The translations under genes were made by a program, and so were the position numbers. A stretch of DNA of 64,000 nucleotides from JAGOEF01 sp964511665. GTDB lineage: Bacteria > Bacteroidota > Bacteroidia > Bacteroidales > ML635J-15. Position 1 is the stretch's first letter; each line of letters starts with the position of its first letter. Shown piece by piece: positions 33,344 to 43,027 of this stretch. The notes under the pieces were generated by a model. The model did not search any database and was not told where the DNA came from. It worked only from the letters and a program-made list of their open reading frames with translations. The stretch spans positions 5,242 to 69,241 of the forward strand of contig CAZEHA010000014.1 in assembly GCA_964511665.1 (NCBI GenBank). The letters are read 5' to 3'.

Positions 33344-35824
33344 ATGACCAAAAAATCAAGCACAGCACAAGCCGGTACCGATATTGTTATACCACAACGT
33401 GGTATGGCAGTACCCGTCTTACAACAATCGATAACCGAGAAACTCTTTTATCATCAGGGTCGCACTCCACAAAACGCCTCACTCAACGATTTCTATCTCG
33501 CTGTTTCGATGGCAGTGCGCGACCGCCTCATGGAGCGGGCATTGCAAACCAGCAGCAGCACTATGGCAAAGCGGCAGCAGAAAATTGTAAGCTACCTCTC
33601 GGCCGAGTTTCTGATGGGGCCTCAGCTGGGTGCAAACCTTATCGACCTTGGCATTTCTGATGCAATGCAACAGGCTTTGGCTCAAATGGGTGTTGATATA
33701 AATGCGGTAATTGCATGCGAAGAAGAACCCGGATTGGGCAACGGAGGTCTTGGTCGTTTGGCTGCCTGCTATATCGACTCGCTGGCATCGCTGCAGGTGC
33801 CGGCAATAGGCTATGGTATTCGCTACGAATTTGGCATTTTCGACCAGATAATCAGAGACGGATGGCAGGTTGAAATTACCGACAAATGGCTTCAGAACGG
33901 CAACCCATGGGAAATTGCACGACCCGAAATGGCAGTGTATGTGGGCTTTGGCGGACATTGTGAAACCCATACGGGCGAAAACGGCGAAACCATACATCGC
34001 TGGATACCCGAACAAATGGTAAAAGGAATTCCTTACGACACACCCGAAATGGGATATCGGGTTGATGTGTGCAATTTTTTGAGATTATGGAAATCGGAAG
34101 CCGTGGAGTCGTTCGATTTTACGGCGTTCAATCATGGCGACTATTTCAGGGCTGTGCACGAAAAAATGCTTTCCGAAAACATCAGCAAAGTGCTGTATCC
34201 AAACGATGAGTCGGATCAGGGAAAAGAACTGCGGCTAAAACAACAATACTTTTTTGTATCGTGCTCGCTGCAAGATATGATGCGCATTCATACCGACAGT
34301 GGAGGCAAACCCGTCGATTTTCATAAGCGTTTTGTGCTGCAGCTCAACGACACACATCCGGCTATTGCTGTGGCCGAACTGATGCGTATGCTTATCGACG
34401 ATTATGCAATCGACTACGACCGGGCTTGGGAAATTACCCGTGCAGCCATGTGTTACACCAACCACACACTGCTTCCGGAGGCCCTCGAAAAATGGCCGCT
34501 CGAGTTGTTTCGACGCCTGCTTCCGAGGCACCTTGAGATTATCTATCAAATTAACCACCTGCTACTCGAAGAAGTGCGAAACCGGTTTCCCGACGATTTC
34601 GGAAAACACTACCGCATGTCGATTATCGACGAAGCCGGCGAAAAATCGGTTCGTATGGCCAACCTGGCTTGTGCAGGCAGCTCGGCAATAAACGGCGTGG
34701 CGGCACTACACACCGAATTGCTGAAAACCACAGTGCTACCCGATTGGGTTGAAATGTACCCCAACAAGTTTCACAATGTTACCAACGGTGTTACCCCGCG
34801 GCGGTTCATGGTACTCAGCAACCCGAAACTCAGCCAACTGCTCGATGCCACAATTGGCGAAACATGGCCGGGAAACCTGTATGAGCTGAAAAAACTGGAA
34901 GACTTTGCCAACGACAGCAGTTTTTGCGACACATGGAAAAAAGTGAAACTCGACAACAAAAAACACCTGTCGGCATTAATTAAAGACCGCACCGGCATAG
35001 TTACCAACCCCAATTCAATGTTCGACGTTCATGTAAAACGCATTCACGAATACAAGCGCCAGCATTTGAATGTGCTGAACATTCTTACACAGTATGTACG
35101 CATTAAAAATAAAGTTGCCGAACCCCTGCCGCGCACTTATATTTTCGGGGGAAAAGCCGCGCCCGGCTACCACATGGCCAAACTAATGATAAAACTGATA
35201 ACCGCAACGGGCGATATTATTAACAACGACAAAGAAGCCGGCGATCTGATAAAAGTGGTGTTTTACCCCGACTTTAACGTTACCAATGCGCAACCCGTAT
35301 ATCCTGCTGCCGACCTGTCGGAGCAAATATCAACCGCCGGAAAAGAAGCCAGCGGCACAGGCAACATGAAGTTTTCGATGAATGGGGCACTTACCATTGG
35401 AACTCTCGACGGTGCCAACGTTGAAATTCGCGAAGAAGTGGGCGAAGAAAACTTCTTTTTGTTCGGTCTCACAGCAGGTCAGGTTGAAGAAGCCAAGCGC
35501 AACAACTACGACCCTTACTATATTTATCAGAACAACAACGAGTTGCGCGAAGTTATCGATCTTATCAATTCGGGCTTCTTGTCGAAAGGCGATACCGAAC
35601 TGTTTCGCCCCATCACCGATTCGCTGCTGTATCACGACCCCTACATGCTGCTGGCCGACTATCAGCTATACGTTGCGTGTCAGGATTATGTTGATAGCAT
35701 TTGGGCCGACCAAAAAATATGGAATAGAATGTCGGTGCTGAATGTTGCACGCATGGGTAAATTTTCGTCGGACCGTTCGATACGCGATTATTGCGATAAA
35801 ATATGGAAAGTTAAAGCCGGTTAG
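33344..35824 (+). CDS. glgP: Glycogen/starch/alpha-glucan phosphorylase
   Basis: GT35 enzyme that phosphorolyses alpha-1,4-glucans to glucose-1-phosphate. 826 residues, normal length. The substrate-binding segment EEEPGLGNGGLGRLAACYID lies near 127, and the PLP-binding lysine is Lys676 within EASGTGNMKFSMNGALTIGT. The VKRIHEYKRQHLN motif near 566 is also typical. ATG at 33344. No other glycogen genes are in the window. The C-terminus is complete and there is 62 bp to the convergent DUF59 gene. Upstream are the two palindromic repeats; no clear promoter consensus was found. Confidence 0.96.
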   Translation: MTKKSSTAQAGTDIVIPQRGMAVPVLQQSITEKLFYHQGRTPQNASLNDFYLAVSMAVRDRLMERALQTSSSTMAKRQQKIVSYLSAEFLMGPQLGANLIDLGISDAMQQALAQMGVDINAVIACEEEPGLGNGGLGRLAACYIDSLASLQVPAIGYGIRYEFGIFDQIIRDGWQVEITDKWLQNGNPWEIARPEMAVYVGFGGHCETHTGENGETIHRWIPEQMVKGIPYDTPEMGYRVDVCNFLRLWKSEAVESFDFTAFNHGDYFRAVHEKMLSENISKVLYPNDESDQGKELRLKQQYFFVSCSLQDMMRIHTDSGGKPVDFHKRFVLQLNDTHPAIAVAELMRMLIDDYAIDYDRAWEITRAAMCYTNHTLLPEALEKWPLELFRRLLPRHLEIIYQINHLLLEEVRNRFPDDFGKHYRMSIIDEAGEKSVRMANLACAGSSAINGVAALHTELLKTTVLPDWVEMYPNKFHNVTNGVTPRRFMVLSNPKLSQLLDATIGETWPGNLYELKKLEDFANDSSFCDTWKKVKLDNKKHLSALIKDRTGIVTNPNSMFDVHVKRIHEYKRQHLNVLNILTQYVRIKNKVAEPLPRTYIFGGKAAPGYHMAKLMIKLITATGDIINNDKEAGDLIKVVFYPDFNVTNAQPVYPAADLSEQISTAGKEASGTGNMKFSMNGALTIGTLDGANVEIREEVGEENFFLFGLTAGQVEEAKRNNYDPYYIYQNNNELREVIDLINSGFLSKGDTELFRPITDSLLYHDPYMLLADYQLYVACQDYVDSIWADQKIWNRMSVLNVARMGKFSSDRSIRDYCDKIWKVKAG

Positions 35825-35886
35825 TGATTTTTAACCATTATTACACATTAGCAATCAAATAAGGGTTGATATAAATCGGCCACATT

Positions 35887-36216
35887 CTACAACAGCCCCA
35901 TGTCGAGTTTGGCCTCATCGCTAAGCATGCTTTTGTCCCAGGCCGGTTCGAATACCAATTTCACTGTTACCGATTTTACTCCCGGCAAGGCTTTGAGTTT
36001 GTAGTTTACCATTTCGAGCAACTCGTCGGCCATGGGGCAGTTGGGGGCCGTAAGAGTCATGTCAACTTCGAGGTCGGCATTGTCGGAAACGACAATTTTA
36101 TAAATTAAGCCTAAATCGTAAATATTTACGGGAATTTCGGGGTCGTAAATTGTTTTCAGTGTTTCCACTACTTGTTTTTCGAGCATATCAACCGGAATAG
36201 TCATGTTCAAAGGCAT
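35887..36216 (-). CDS. DUF59/MIP18-family iron-sulfur assembly protein (SufT-like)
   Basis: A 109-residue protein. The family core is YDPEIPVNIYDLGLIYKIVV (about 24-43) and DMTLTAPNCPMADEL (about 52-66), with Cys60 in the hypervariable cap that helps carry Fe-S clusters. Members (SufT, PaaD-like, MIP18) assist maturation of Fe-S proteins. ATG at 36216, with an alternative at 36204. It directly follows the SufE-like gene (9-bp gap), which supports a shared role in Fe-S assembly. Confidence 0.88.
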   Translation of the reverse strand: MPLNMTIPVDMLEKQVVETLKTIYDPEIPVNIYDLGLIYKIVVSDNADLEVDMTLTAPNCPMADELLEMVNYKLKALPGVKSVTVKLVFEPAWDKSMLSDEAKLDMGLL

Positions 36217-36225
36217 TAGGTGTTA

Positions 36226-36645
36226 TTAATTTTTTGCATCGAGGGCAAGAGCCAGCAGTTTCATTCGTTTTATCATAGCCAGCAGGCCATTGCTTCGCGT
36301 AGGCGACAAGTGTTTATCGAGGCCTATTTCTTTAATAAAATACAGATCGGCCGAATAGATATCGGCTGCTGGTTTGCCCGAAAGCACTCTGATAAGCAAA
36401 GCAATAATACCTTTGGTAATAACCGCATCGCTGTCGGCTTCGAAAAACACGAGGCCATCTCGTATTTCGGCGTGAACCCAAACTTTGCTTTGGCATCCAT
36501 CGATGAGTTTATCGTCGGTTTTGTCCTCATCTCTCATAAGTTTCAACTCACCACCCATTTCGATAAGAAAGGCATATTTATCCATCCAGTCGTCGAACAC
36601 CGAGAATTCTTCAACTATCTCATCCTGAATTGTGTTGATATTCAT
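36226..36645 (-). CDS. sufE: SufE-family sulfur acceptor protein
   Basis: Accepts persulfide sulfur from cysteine desulfurase SufS and passes it to the Fe-S scaffold. 139 residues, normal length. Cys51 in LIDGCQSKVWV is the acceptor cysteine, equivalent in position to Cys51 of E. coli SufE. The C-terminal GLDKHLSPTRSNGLLAMI is a family signature. A sufS gene exists in this window but about 17 kb away (53315), so the suf genes are split here. ATG at 36645. Confidence 0.9.
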   Translation of the reverse strand: MNINTIQDEIVEEFSVFDDWMDKYAFLIEMGGELKLMRDEDKTDDKLIDGCQSKVWVHAEIRDGLVFFEADSDAVITKGIIALLIRVLSGKPAADIYSADLYFIKEIGLDKHLSPTRSNGLLAMIKRMKLLALALDAKN

Positions 36646-36732
36646 TACAGCACAAGTATTTTTATGTTACACAACGGCAACACCTGAGTTTATAATAAAA
36701 AGAATAGGCTTTACAAATAGGAACAAGACACT

Positions 36733-37047
36733 CTACAACAGTGCTTCGAGTTTACTTATAAAAGTATCTTTACCAACGGCACCTACCACTTTATCGACTA
36801 CCTCTCCATTTTTGATGTATATTACGGTTGGAATATTGCGAATTCCATACTTAGTTGACACTTCCATGTTTTCGTCAACATTTACTTTTCCAACCACGGC
36901 TTTGCCATCGTACGATGAGGCCAATTCTTCGATAATAGGAGCAATCATGCGGCAGGGTCCGCACCATGTTGCCCAGAAGTCGATAACTACAGGTTTTTCG
37001 GTATTCAACACTTGTTGAATGTTTTGATCGGTAATTTCTAATGCCAT
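36733..37047 (-). CDS. trxA: Thioredoxin
   Basis: Small cytoplasmic disulfide reductase, 104 residues. WATWCGPCRMIAP carries the canonical active site Cys29-Gly-Pro-Cys32; cis-proline IRNIPT and the C-terminal KNGEVVDKVVGAVGKD are as in typical Trx. No signal peptide. It lies between dnaE (52 bp upstream) and sufE on the minus strand, and probably has its own promoter although I see no exact consensus. Confidence 0.96.
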   Translation of the reverse strand: MALEITDQNIQQVLNTEKPVVIDFWATWCGPCRMIAPIIEELASSYDGKAVVGKVNVDENMEVSTKYGIRNIPTVIYIKNGEVVDKVVGAVGKDTFISKLEALL

Positions 37048-37099
37048 AACACAAATTATTTATAGTTTATACAAATCTTAAAAAGTCGAAAGTAATTAT

Positions 37100-40000
37100 T
37101 TAATACAGTTTAACCGACGAAAAGTAACCGCTGTTTTCAACAAAATCAATTATGTCATTGTTCAATTCTATTCGCATACTTCTTGAATGTGTCTTTACGA
37201 AAACATTTTTCTCGGTGTCTTCCAGTCTCAGGTTCAAGTTGATACGTCCTTTATTATTTTTAACCAGATCGGCCATTCTATAGGTAAACGAGTCGTCGAT
37301 TCTGTCGATATCCATAGATAGTTCAAGGGTACTAAACTGCGATTCGCGCAATTCGGCAAGCCAGGTTATATTATTTACTTTCAGCTTAAGCTGATTGCTT
37401 TCGTTTCCGTATCCGGGAGTAAAACAAGTCTGTATCATCACACATTGACCTTGCTGAAAATACTTGTTGTATTCTAAGAAATCTTTTCCAAAAAAATTGA
37501 TCGTAAATGAATCGGAATAATCTTCGAGTGTAATTTTGGCATATTGGTTTCCGTTCTTCGAAGCTCTGATTTCAACGTTGTTAATCAGTCCCACAATCTT
37601 AAATGCAGCATTCATCTGAAAGCTTGAGGGGTCTTTTAACTCAGAAAGGGGGATCAGTTTTAGGTGATTCAGTTCGAAGCGGTAGCTATCGAGGGGATGG
37701 GCTGAAATATACAGACCGATATGATTTTTTTCGTGATTCAGCCATTCGGTAATAATGATATCGGTTTTTTCGGGTATGCTTGGTTTTTTTGTTTCGATGG
37801 CCATCATGTCGCCAAACAGGTTTTGCACTCCATGCTGTTGCGATTGCATGGCATGACCATAGGCAATAAGGGTTTCGATAAAGCTTCCGTTTTCGGAATC
37901 GGCTTTTAAAAAATACTGATGCCTGCTTATGTCAGAAAAGCTGTCGAATCCACCGGCGTAGGCCAGTGCTTCGATGTTTTTTTTGTTCACCGAATTCAGA
38001 TTGACCCTTTCGACGAAATTAAAAATGTCGGTGAACCGCCCTTTCTTTTTTCGCTCGGCAACAATGTCGTTTACCGCATTTGAGCCCACATTTTTAACTG
38101 CATGCAGACCGAATCGAATGTTGCCGTTGCTGTTCACGGTAAACTTGTTGTTGCTCTCGTTTACATCAGGCCCAAACACTTTAATTTTCATTCGTCGGCA
38201 CTCTTCCATCAGCTTTGCTATTTCTTTAATATCGGTAAGGTTTCGGCTCATGCAGGCAGCCATAAACTCGGCCGGATAGTGTGCTTTAAGATAAGCGGTT
38301 TGATATGCGAGATGTGCATAACACACCGAATGCGATTTGTTGAACGCATATTTTGCGAACGATTCCCAGTCTTTCCATATTTTGTCGATGAGATCACCGG
38401 GGCTTTTGTTGATTTTTTGGCAGCCTTCTACAAATTTCGGGTTGTTGTGGCAGCCTTCTACAAATTTTGTTTTCAGTTCCTTCATCATGGCTTCAATTTT
38501 TTTACCCATAGCTTTACGCAGCGAGTCGGATTCGCCGCGGGTAAAAAGTGCCAACTCGCGCGACAACAACATAACCTGTTCCTGATACACGGTTACTCCA
38601 TAAGTCGACTCGAGATAGCGTTCCATGATGGGATGATCGTACTCAATTTTTTCGCGTCCGTTTTTACGATTGATAAAGTTTGGAATATACTCCATGGGGC
38701 CAGGCCTATAGAGTGCATTCATGGCCACGAGGTCGCCAAAACGAGTAGGCTTCAGGTTTCTCAGGTGTGTTCGCATACCGTCGGACTCGAACTGAAAAAT
38801 ACCGGTAGTTTCGCCTTTCCCAAAAAGTTCGTACACCAGTGGGTCGTCGAAAGGAATTTTTTTCAGGTCAACATCAATACCATGCCTTTCTTTGATGTTT
38901 GCGAGAGTTTCGCGCAAAATCGACAGGGTTTTTAAACCCAGAAAGTCCATTTTGAGCAAGCCTATCGATTCAACGTACTTACCGTCGTACTGGGTGCACA
39001 ACAGGCTCGATTCTTTCGATGGCATCAGCGGTATGTGATGTATCAATTCGTCGCGGCCAATAAGTACACCGCAGGCATGCACCGAGGTTTGTCGCACAGA
39101 ACCCTCGAGCGTGCAGGCAAACTGCAGGGTTTTAAGTTTAGTGTTGTCGTTTTTTTTTCGGGCATCAATAATTTCGCCTGCAACAATTTTGCGGGTTTCG
39201 AACTTTCCGGCAAGTTTGTCATCGCCATCGCGCCGCGCTGCAGCCGCTTTACGGTTGCAGTCGTCGATTACTTTTTCGATGCTGCCCAGTTTGTGTTCGC
39301 CATCAACAATTTCCTGATAGGCATTGGCCAAATGGGCGTGCTGTTCGGGCAATACTTTTGCGAGTCGATCGGCTTCGCTCAAAGGAAGCTTTAACACACG
39401 TGCCACATCGCGTATTGCCGATTTAGCAGCCATGGTGCCAAATGTTGCTATTTGTGCAACATTGTTTTTACCATATTTTTCGGTTACATAATTCAGCACC
39501 GATTGCCTGCCGTCGTCGTCGAAGTCGATATCGACATCGGGCATTGAAATACGCTCGGGATTAAGAAATCGCTCGAAAAGAAGGTCGTGTTCAATGGGGT
39601 CGATATCGGTAATTTCGGTGCAATAGGCAATTACAGAACCGGCGGCAGAACCACGCCCCGGGCCCACAAGCACACCATTGTCTTTGGCATATTTCACAAA
39701 ATCGTTAACAATAAGAAAGTAGCCCGGGAAGCCCATGGTTTTCACCGTATCGATTTCGAAGTCGATACGCTCGAGTACTTCTTCGGGGATGGGGTCGCCA
39801 TAGCGTTGGCGGGCACCATCCATAGTTATTTTTCGCAAATAATCCGATTCGAGCTTAATGCGTAGTTTTTCGGAGTAATTGCCTTGCAGCTTCTCATATT
39901 TCTCGCGACCAAATTCGGTAATGAGTGCATTTTCGTCGAACTGTTTTTCGTAATCATCTAAGCTGGCAAACTCGCGAGGTATTTCGAAATAGGGCATAAT

Positions 40001-40864
40001 AGGTTCTACTTCGAGCTTAAATTCCTGAACTTTGTCGGCTATTTCGAGGGTATTTATCAGTGCATCGGGTACATCGGCAAAAATACTTGCCATTTCGTCG
40101 GGCGACTTAAAATACTCTTCTTTGGTGTAGGTCAGGCGCGAAGTGTCTTCAAGATCTTTGCCTGTATTCAGGCAGATAAGAATTTCGTGGGCATCGGCAT
40201 CTTCGCGGTTCACAAAATGCACATCGTTGGTGGCAACCAGTTTTACGGCATGGCGTGCAGCTGCATCAACAATATATTTGTTTACGATAAGTTGCTCGTT
40301 ATATACTTTTTTATTCATCTCGGGGTCCTGCGAAAAGTGCAGCATAATTTCGAGATAAAAATCGTTGCCAAAATGTTCTTTATACCAACGTATTGAATTC
40401 TCGGCTCCCTCAAAGTCGCCGGCCAGTATTTTCTGGGGTATTTCGCCGCCCAGGCAAGCCGACGAAACTATAAGCCCCTCACCGTATTTCAGCAGCAAAT
40501 CGTGGTCGATACGGGGTTTCAGATAGAAGCCATCGGTAGCCGAAATTGTGGCCAGCTTCATCAGGTTGTGATATCCGAGCAAGTTTTTGGCAATAAGTAT
40601 AGTATGATAGCCTGAATAATCGATTTTTCCACGCTTAACCAGGTGCCCATCGGGAGCCAAATAGGCTTCAACGCCCAAAAGGGGTTTAATCTTTTTTCTA
40701 CGGCATTCGTTGTAGAATGCTTTTATGCCAAACATATTACCATGATCGGTTAGAGCCAGTGCCTTCATATTAAACTGCTGTGCCTTGGCAACCAAATTTT
40801 CAATTGAAGCGGCTCCATCTAAAATCGAATACTGCGAATGTACGTGCAAATGAACAAAATCCAT
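37100..40864 (-). CDS. dnaE: DNA polymerase III alpha subunit
   Basis: Replicative polymerase catalytic subunit, 1254 residues. The PHP domain opens the protein (FVHLHVHSQYSILDGAAS), the palm contains GPGRGSAAGS and the catalytic aspartates in MPDVDIDFDDDGR, and the fingers contain VYQEQVMLLSRELA. The C-terminal part has an OB-fold (FKIVGLINNVEIRASKNG). In the finger region an in-frame 30-bp direct repeat gives KFVEGC twice (800-805 and 810-815). Start ATG at 40864. It is followed by trxA. Confidence 0.97.
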   Translation of the reverse strand: MDFVHLHVHSQYSILDGAASIENLVAKAQQFNMKALALTDHGNMFGIKAFYNECRRKKIKPLLGVEAYLAPDGHLVKRGKIDYSGYHTILIAKNLLGYHNLMKLATISATDGFYLKPRIDHDLLLKYGEGLIVSSACLGGEIPQKILAGDFEGAENSIRWYKEHFGNDFYLEIMLHFSQDPEMNKKVYNEQLIVNKYIVDAAARHAVKLVATNDVHFVNREDADAHEILICLNTGKDLEDTSRLTYTKEEYFKSPDEMASIFADVPDALINTLEIADKVQEFKLEVEPIMPYFEIPREFASLDDYEKQFDENALITEFGREKYEKLQGNYSEKLRIKLESDYLRKITMDGARQRYGDPIPEEVLERIDFEIDTVKTMGFPGYFLIVNDFVKYAKDNGVLVGPGRGSAAGSVIAYCTEITDIDPIEHDLLFERFLNPERISMPDVDIDFDDDGRQSVLNYVTEKYGKNNVAQIATFGTMAAKSAIRDVARVLKLPLSEADRLAKVLPEQHAHLANAYQEIVDGEHKLGSIEKVIDDCNRKAAAARRDGDDKLAGKFETRKIVAGEIIDARKKNDNTKLKTLQFACTLEGSVRQTSVHACGVLIGRDELIHHIPLMPSKESSLLCTQYDGKYVESIGLLKMDFLGLKTLSILRETLANIKERHGIDVDLKKIPFDDPLVYELFGKGETTGIFQFESDGMRTHLRNLKPTRFGDLVAMNALYRPGPMEYIPNFINRKNGREKIEYDHPIMERYLESTYGVTVYQEQVMLLSRELALFTRGESDSLRKAMGKKIEAMMKELKTKFVEGCHNNPKFVEGCQKINKSPGDLIDKIWKDWESFAKYAFNKSHSVCYAHLAYQTAYLKAHYPAEFMAACMSRNLTDIKEIAKLMEECRRMKIKVFGPDVNESNNKFTVNSNGNIRFGLHAVKNVGSNAVNDIVAERKKKGRFTDIFNFVERVNLNSVNKKNIEALAYAGGFDSFSDISRHQYFLKADSENGSFIETLIAYGHAMQSQQHGVQNLFGDMMAIETKKPSIPEKTDIIITEWLNHEKNHIGLYISAHPLDSYRFELNHLKLIPLSELKDPSSFQMNAAFKIVGLINNVEIRASKNGNQYAKITLEDYSDSFTINFFGKDFLEYNKYFQQGQCVMIQTCFTPGYGNESNQLKLKVNNITWLAELRESQFSTLELSMDIDRIDDSFTYRMADLVKNNKGRINLNLRLEDTEKNVFVKTHSRSMRIELNNDIIDFVENSGYFSSVKLY
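38418..38467. repeat. dnaE: In-frame 30-bp tandem duplication within dnaE
   Basis: An identical 20-bp block occurs at 38418-38437 and 38448-38467, a distance of exactly 30 bp (10 codons). It encodes KFVEGC twice on the minus strand. The separation preserves the reading frame. Confidence 0.8.
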
Positions 40865-41045
40865 AATCTAAACCATTGATTTACAACACCAAGGCATCAA
40901 ACAATGCCCATGGATAAAATTAATCAATCAAAAACTATATGCATGGCAAAAACAGCATTTTTAACAAAAAGAAATCAACAGTAAGCAAGAAATCAGATAA
41001 TGCCGTCTAATTCGCTTAACCGCAACAGGCTAAGCCCTGTGTATA

Positions 41046-42980
41046 TTACAATTTGCTAAATTTTTTCCACATATTGCGACCACTGTAGCTTGTAATTTCT
41101 ACAAAGTAAATGCCCTGAGAAAAATGGAGCAAAGAAATATATACTTCAAGGCCTTGTACATCATACTTTGCAAGGAATTCACCGGTAGCAGAGTAGATGC
41201 TTACATCTTTCATATTCTCTGAACTTCGTATGCAAATATTATCGGTTGCAGGATTTGGCATAATCATTACTGCCAAGTCTTGTGGTACTTTATTTCCGGT
41301 AAATGTAACCGACAATAGTTCTTTAAGAATATAGTTTTTGGGGTCGGGGCTTAATTGGCTAACTGTTCCGTTAACTTCAATATCGTATTCCTGCACATTC
41401 TGAATTTGCTCAAGCCTGATTGTTTCGCTTTCGCCGGAACTGTATTCAACAACATACTCCATTGGAATTTCGAAAAACGGTGTGGAGGCTGCTGTGGTGG
41501 TTTGCATGTTTACTATGTGAAGAATATTACCCTGCTGATACCACTCTATCTCGTAACGCGGATAGCCTTCGCCATAATACCAATTATCGAAAAACGTATC
41601 GAAATTAATGCCGGTGTAATCGTTCAACGCATTTTTCACATCATCGCCTGTGGCTGTGCCATTGGCATTTTGTTCAATAAAATGACGTATAAACGAAAAG
41701 AAAACCTCATCGTCGTTGATAAGATAGCGTATCATATGCACCAAACATGCTCCTTTGCGATAGCTGAGAGCATAACTAAAAATACGGCCCGGGTTATTGA
41801 GGCTTTCGAAAGGTACATACACCGAACCTGTTGTAGCCTGACGGGCAATGCTTTGGCAGTCGGCCAGCCAACCATCTTCGTAGCCTTCGGGCTGAATAAA
41901 TTCCTCGCCCAGATATTCGGCATAACTGGCAAAGCCTTCGTTAACCCAGATATCTTGCCAAGTGGCACATGTAACATAATTTCCGAACCACGAATGCCCC
42001 AGTTCGTGCACTTGTATGCGAAAGTCGAAATAACCTGTAGTTGTCATTGTTTGGTGTTCCATTGCTCCACTTAGTTTTACAAGACAATGACCATATTTCT
42101 CTTCGTGAAAAGGATATTTTCCCCATTTCTCCGATAGCATGTCCATCATGGGTTTAATGCGGTTCATCGACCAGGCATTTACTGTAACATATTGGGGATG
42201 ATTCACCACATAGTTCTGTACCAATACCGAATCGTCGAAAGCCGACATTGGCGCATAGAATGAGTAGTCTTGATAATCGGCTACAGCCACCGATATGAGG
42301 TAATAGACAATGGGATATGACGATTGCCACTCCATGCGTTTTGTGCCGTTACCCAAGTCAACCGTATTCTTAAGTAAGCCTTGCGAGCCTGCCAGCAGAT
42401 TATCGGGGATTGTAACATACACCCACACCGAATCGGCCTTGTCGGTAAGCACTTGTTTACATGGGAACCAGTATTTAGCTTCGTAGGGTTCTGTCAGCGA
42501 AAAAGTAACATTATAGTTGGCAAAACCCGTAAAATTATAGATATCCCCTCGCATGCCGGCAGTTGGAACTCCCGAATAATGAATATCGGCGCATACCTGA
42601 TAATCGGCACTATATGAAGTACTGTGTTCGTAGGCAACAACCAGCAAGTCGTTTTGGTGACTGAAGCTGGTGGAGACTCCGTTAATCAATACCTCACTCA
42701 CTGTCATGTCGTTTTTTAAATCGAACACCAATTCATTTTGAAACGATTCGTTAAGGTTCAAATAAACAAGCGTGTTGCCCGACACTGCCACTGAATTGTT
42801 GTCCATAGCAAGATTCAGATGATAGAACCCCACATCGTATTGGTGTAGGCGTGGGTCGGTCTCGTGGTCTTCAATAAGAAATTTGGCAGCAAATTCTTTT
42901 TCGAAATTAAAGGGGTTTTGTTGGGCTGCAACTTGCATTGCCAATAGAATAGCAATAATAACGAAGCTTAGGTTTTTCAT
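41046..42980 (-). CDS. M1-family metallopeptidase with T9SS sorting domain
   Basis: Secreted zinc aminopeptidase-like enzyme, 644 residues. Signal peptide to VAAQ20, N-terminal beta-sandwich, then the gluzincin core: GAMEHQ at 305-310 (the substrate-binding motif, normally GAMEN), zinc motif HELGH (325-329) and the second Glu in NEGF (Glu348). A T9SS type A domain with MIMPNPATDNICIRSS ends the protein. It would work outside the cell on peptides. The transport tag and the altered GAMEH distinguish it from cytoplasmic PepN. The repeat array lies directly upstream; an inverted repeat at 42983-43027 may be regulatory. Confidence 0.9.
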   Translation of the reverse strand: MKNLSFVIIAILLAMQVAAQQNPFNFEKEFAAKFLIEDHETDPRLHQYDVGFYHLNLAMDNNSVAVSGNTLVYLNLNESFQNELVFDLKNDMTVSEVLINGVSTSFSHQNDLLVVAYEHSTSYSADYQVCADIHYSGVPTAGMRGDIYNFTGFANYNVTFSLTEPYEAKYWFPCKQVLTDKADSVWVYVTIPDNLLAGSQGLLKNTVDLGNGTKRMEWQSSYPIVYYLISVAVADYQDYSFYAPMSAFDDSVLVQNYVVNHPQYVTVNAWSMNRIKPMMDMLSEKWGKYPFHEEKYGHCLVKLSGAMEHQTMTTTGYFDFRIQVHELGHSWFGNYVTCATWQDIWVNEGFASYAEYLGEEFIQPEGYEDGWLADCQSIARQATTGSVYVPFESLNNPGRIFSYALSYRKGACLVHMIRYLINDDEVFFSFIRHFIEQNANGTATGDDVKNALNDYTGINFDTFFDNWYYGEGYPRYEIEWYQQGNILHIVNMQTTTAASTPFFEIPMEYVVEYSSGESETIRLEQIQNVQEYDIEVNGTVSQLSPDPKNYILKELLSVTFTGNKVPQDLAVMIMPNPATDNICIRSSENMKDVSIYSATGEFLAKYDVQGLEVYISLLHFSQGIYFVEITSYSGRNMWKKFSKL

Positions 42981-42982
42981 TT

Positions 42983-43027
42983 GAGTACAAATAATTATGA
43001 GTGTAAAGGTATGAAAAATTTGTACTC
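42983..43027. promoter_or_regulatory. 10-bp inverted repeat upstream of the M1 peptidase gene
   Basis: GAGTACAAAT (42983-42992) and ATTTGTACTC (43018-43027) are perfect complements, separated by 25 bp that include a TACCTTTA box on the minus strand, near the TAnnTTTG pattern. The arrangement around a -7-like box suggests an operator pair or a long hairpin in the 5' leader. Confidence 0.45.

Noticed and set aside
33121..33660. 179-codon frame overlapping glgP
   Set aside because: It is out of frame with glgP, whose start and conserved blocks are clear, and begins in the repeat region.
38102..38935. 277-codon frame on the plus strand
   Set aside because: Antisense shadow of dnaE.
41355..42074. 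239-codon frame on the plus strand
   Set aside because: Antisense shadow of the M1 peptidase gene with no recognisable features.
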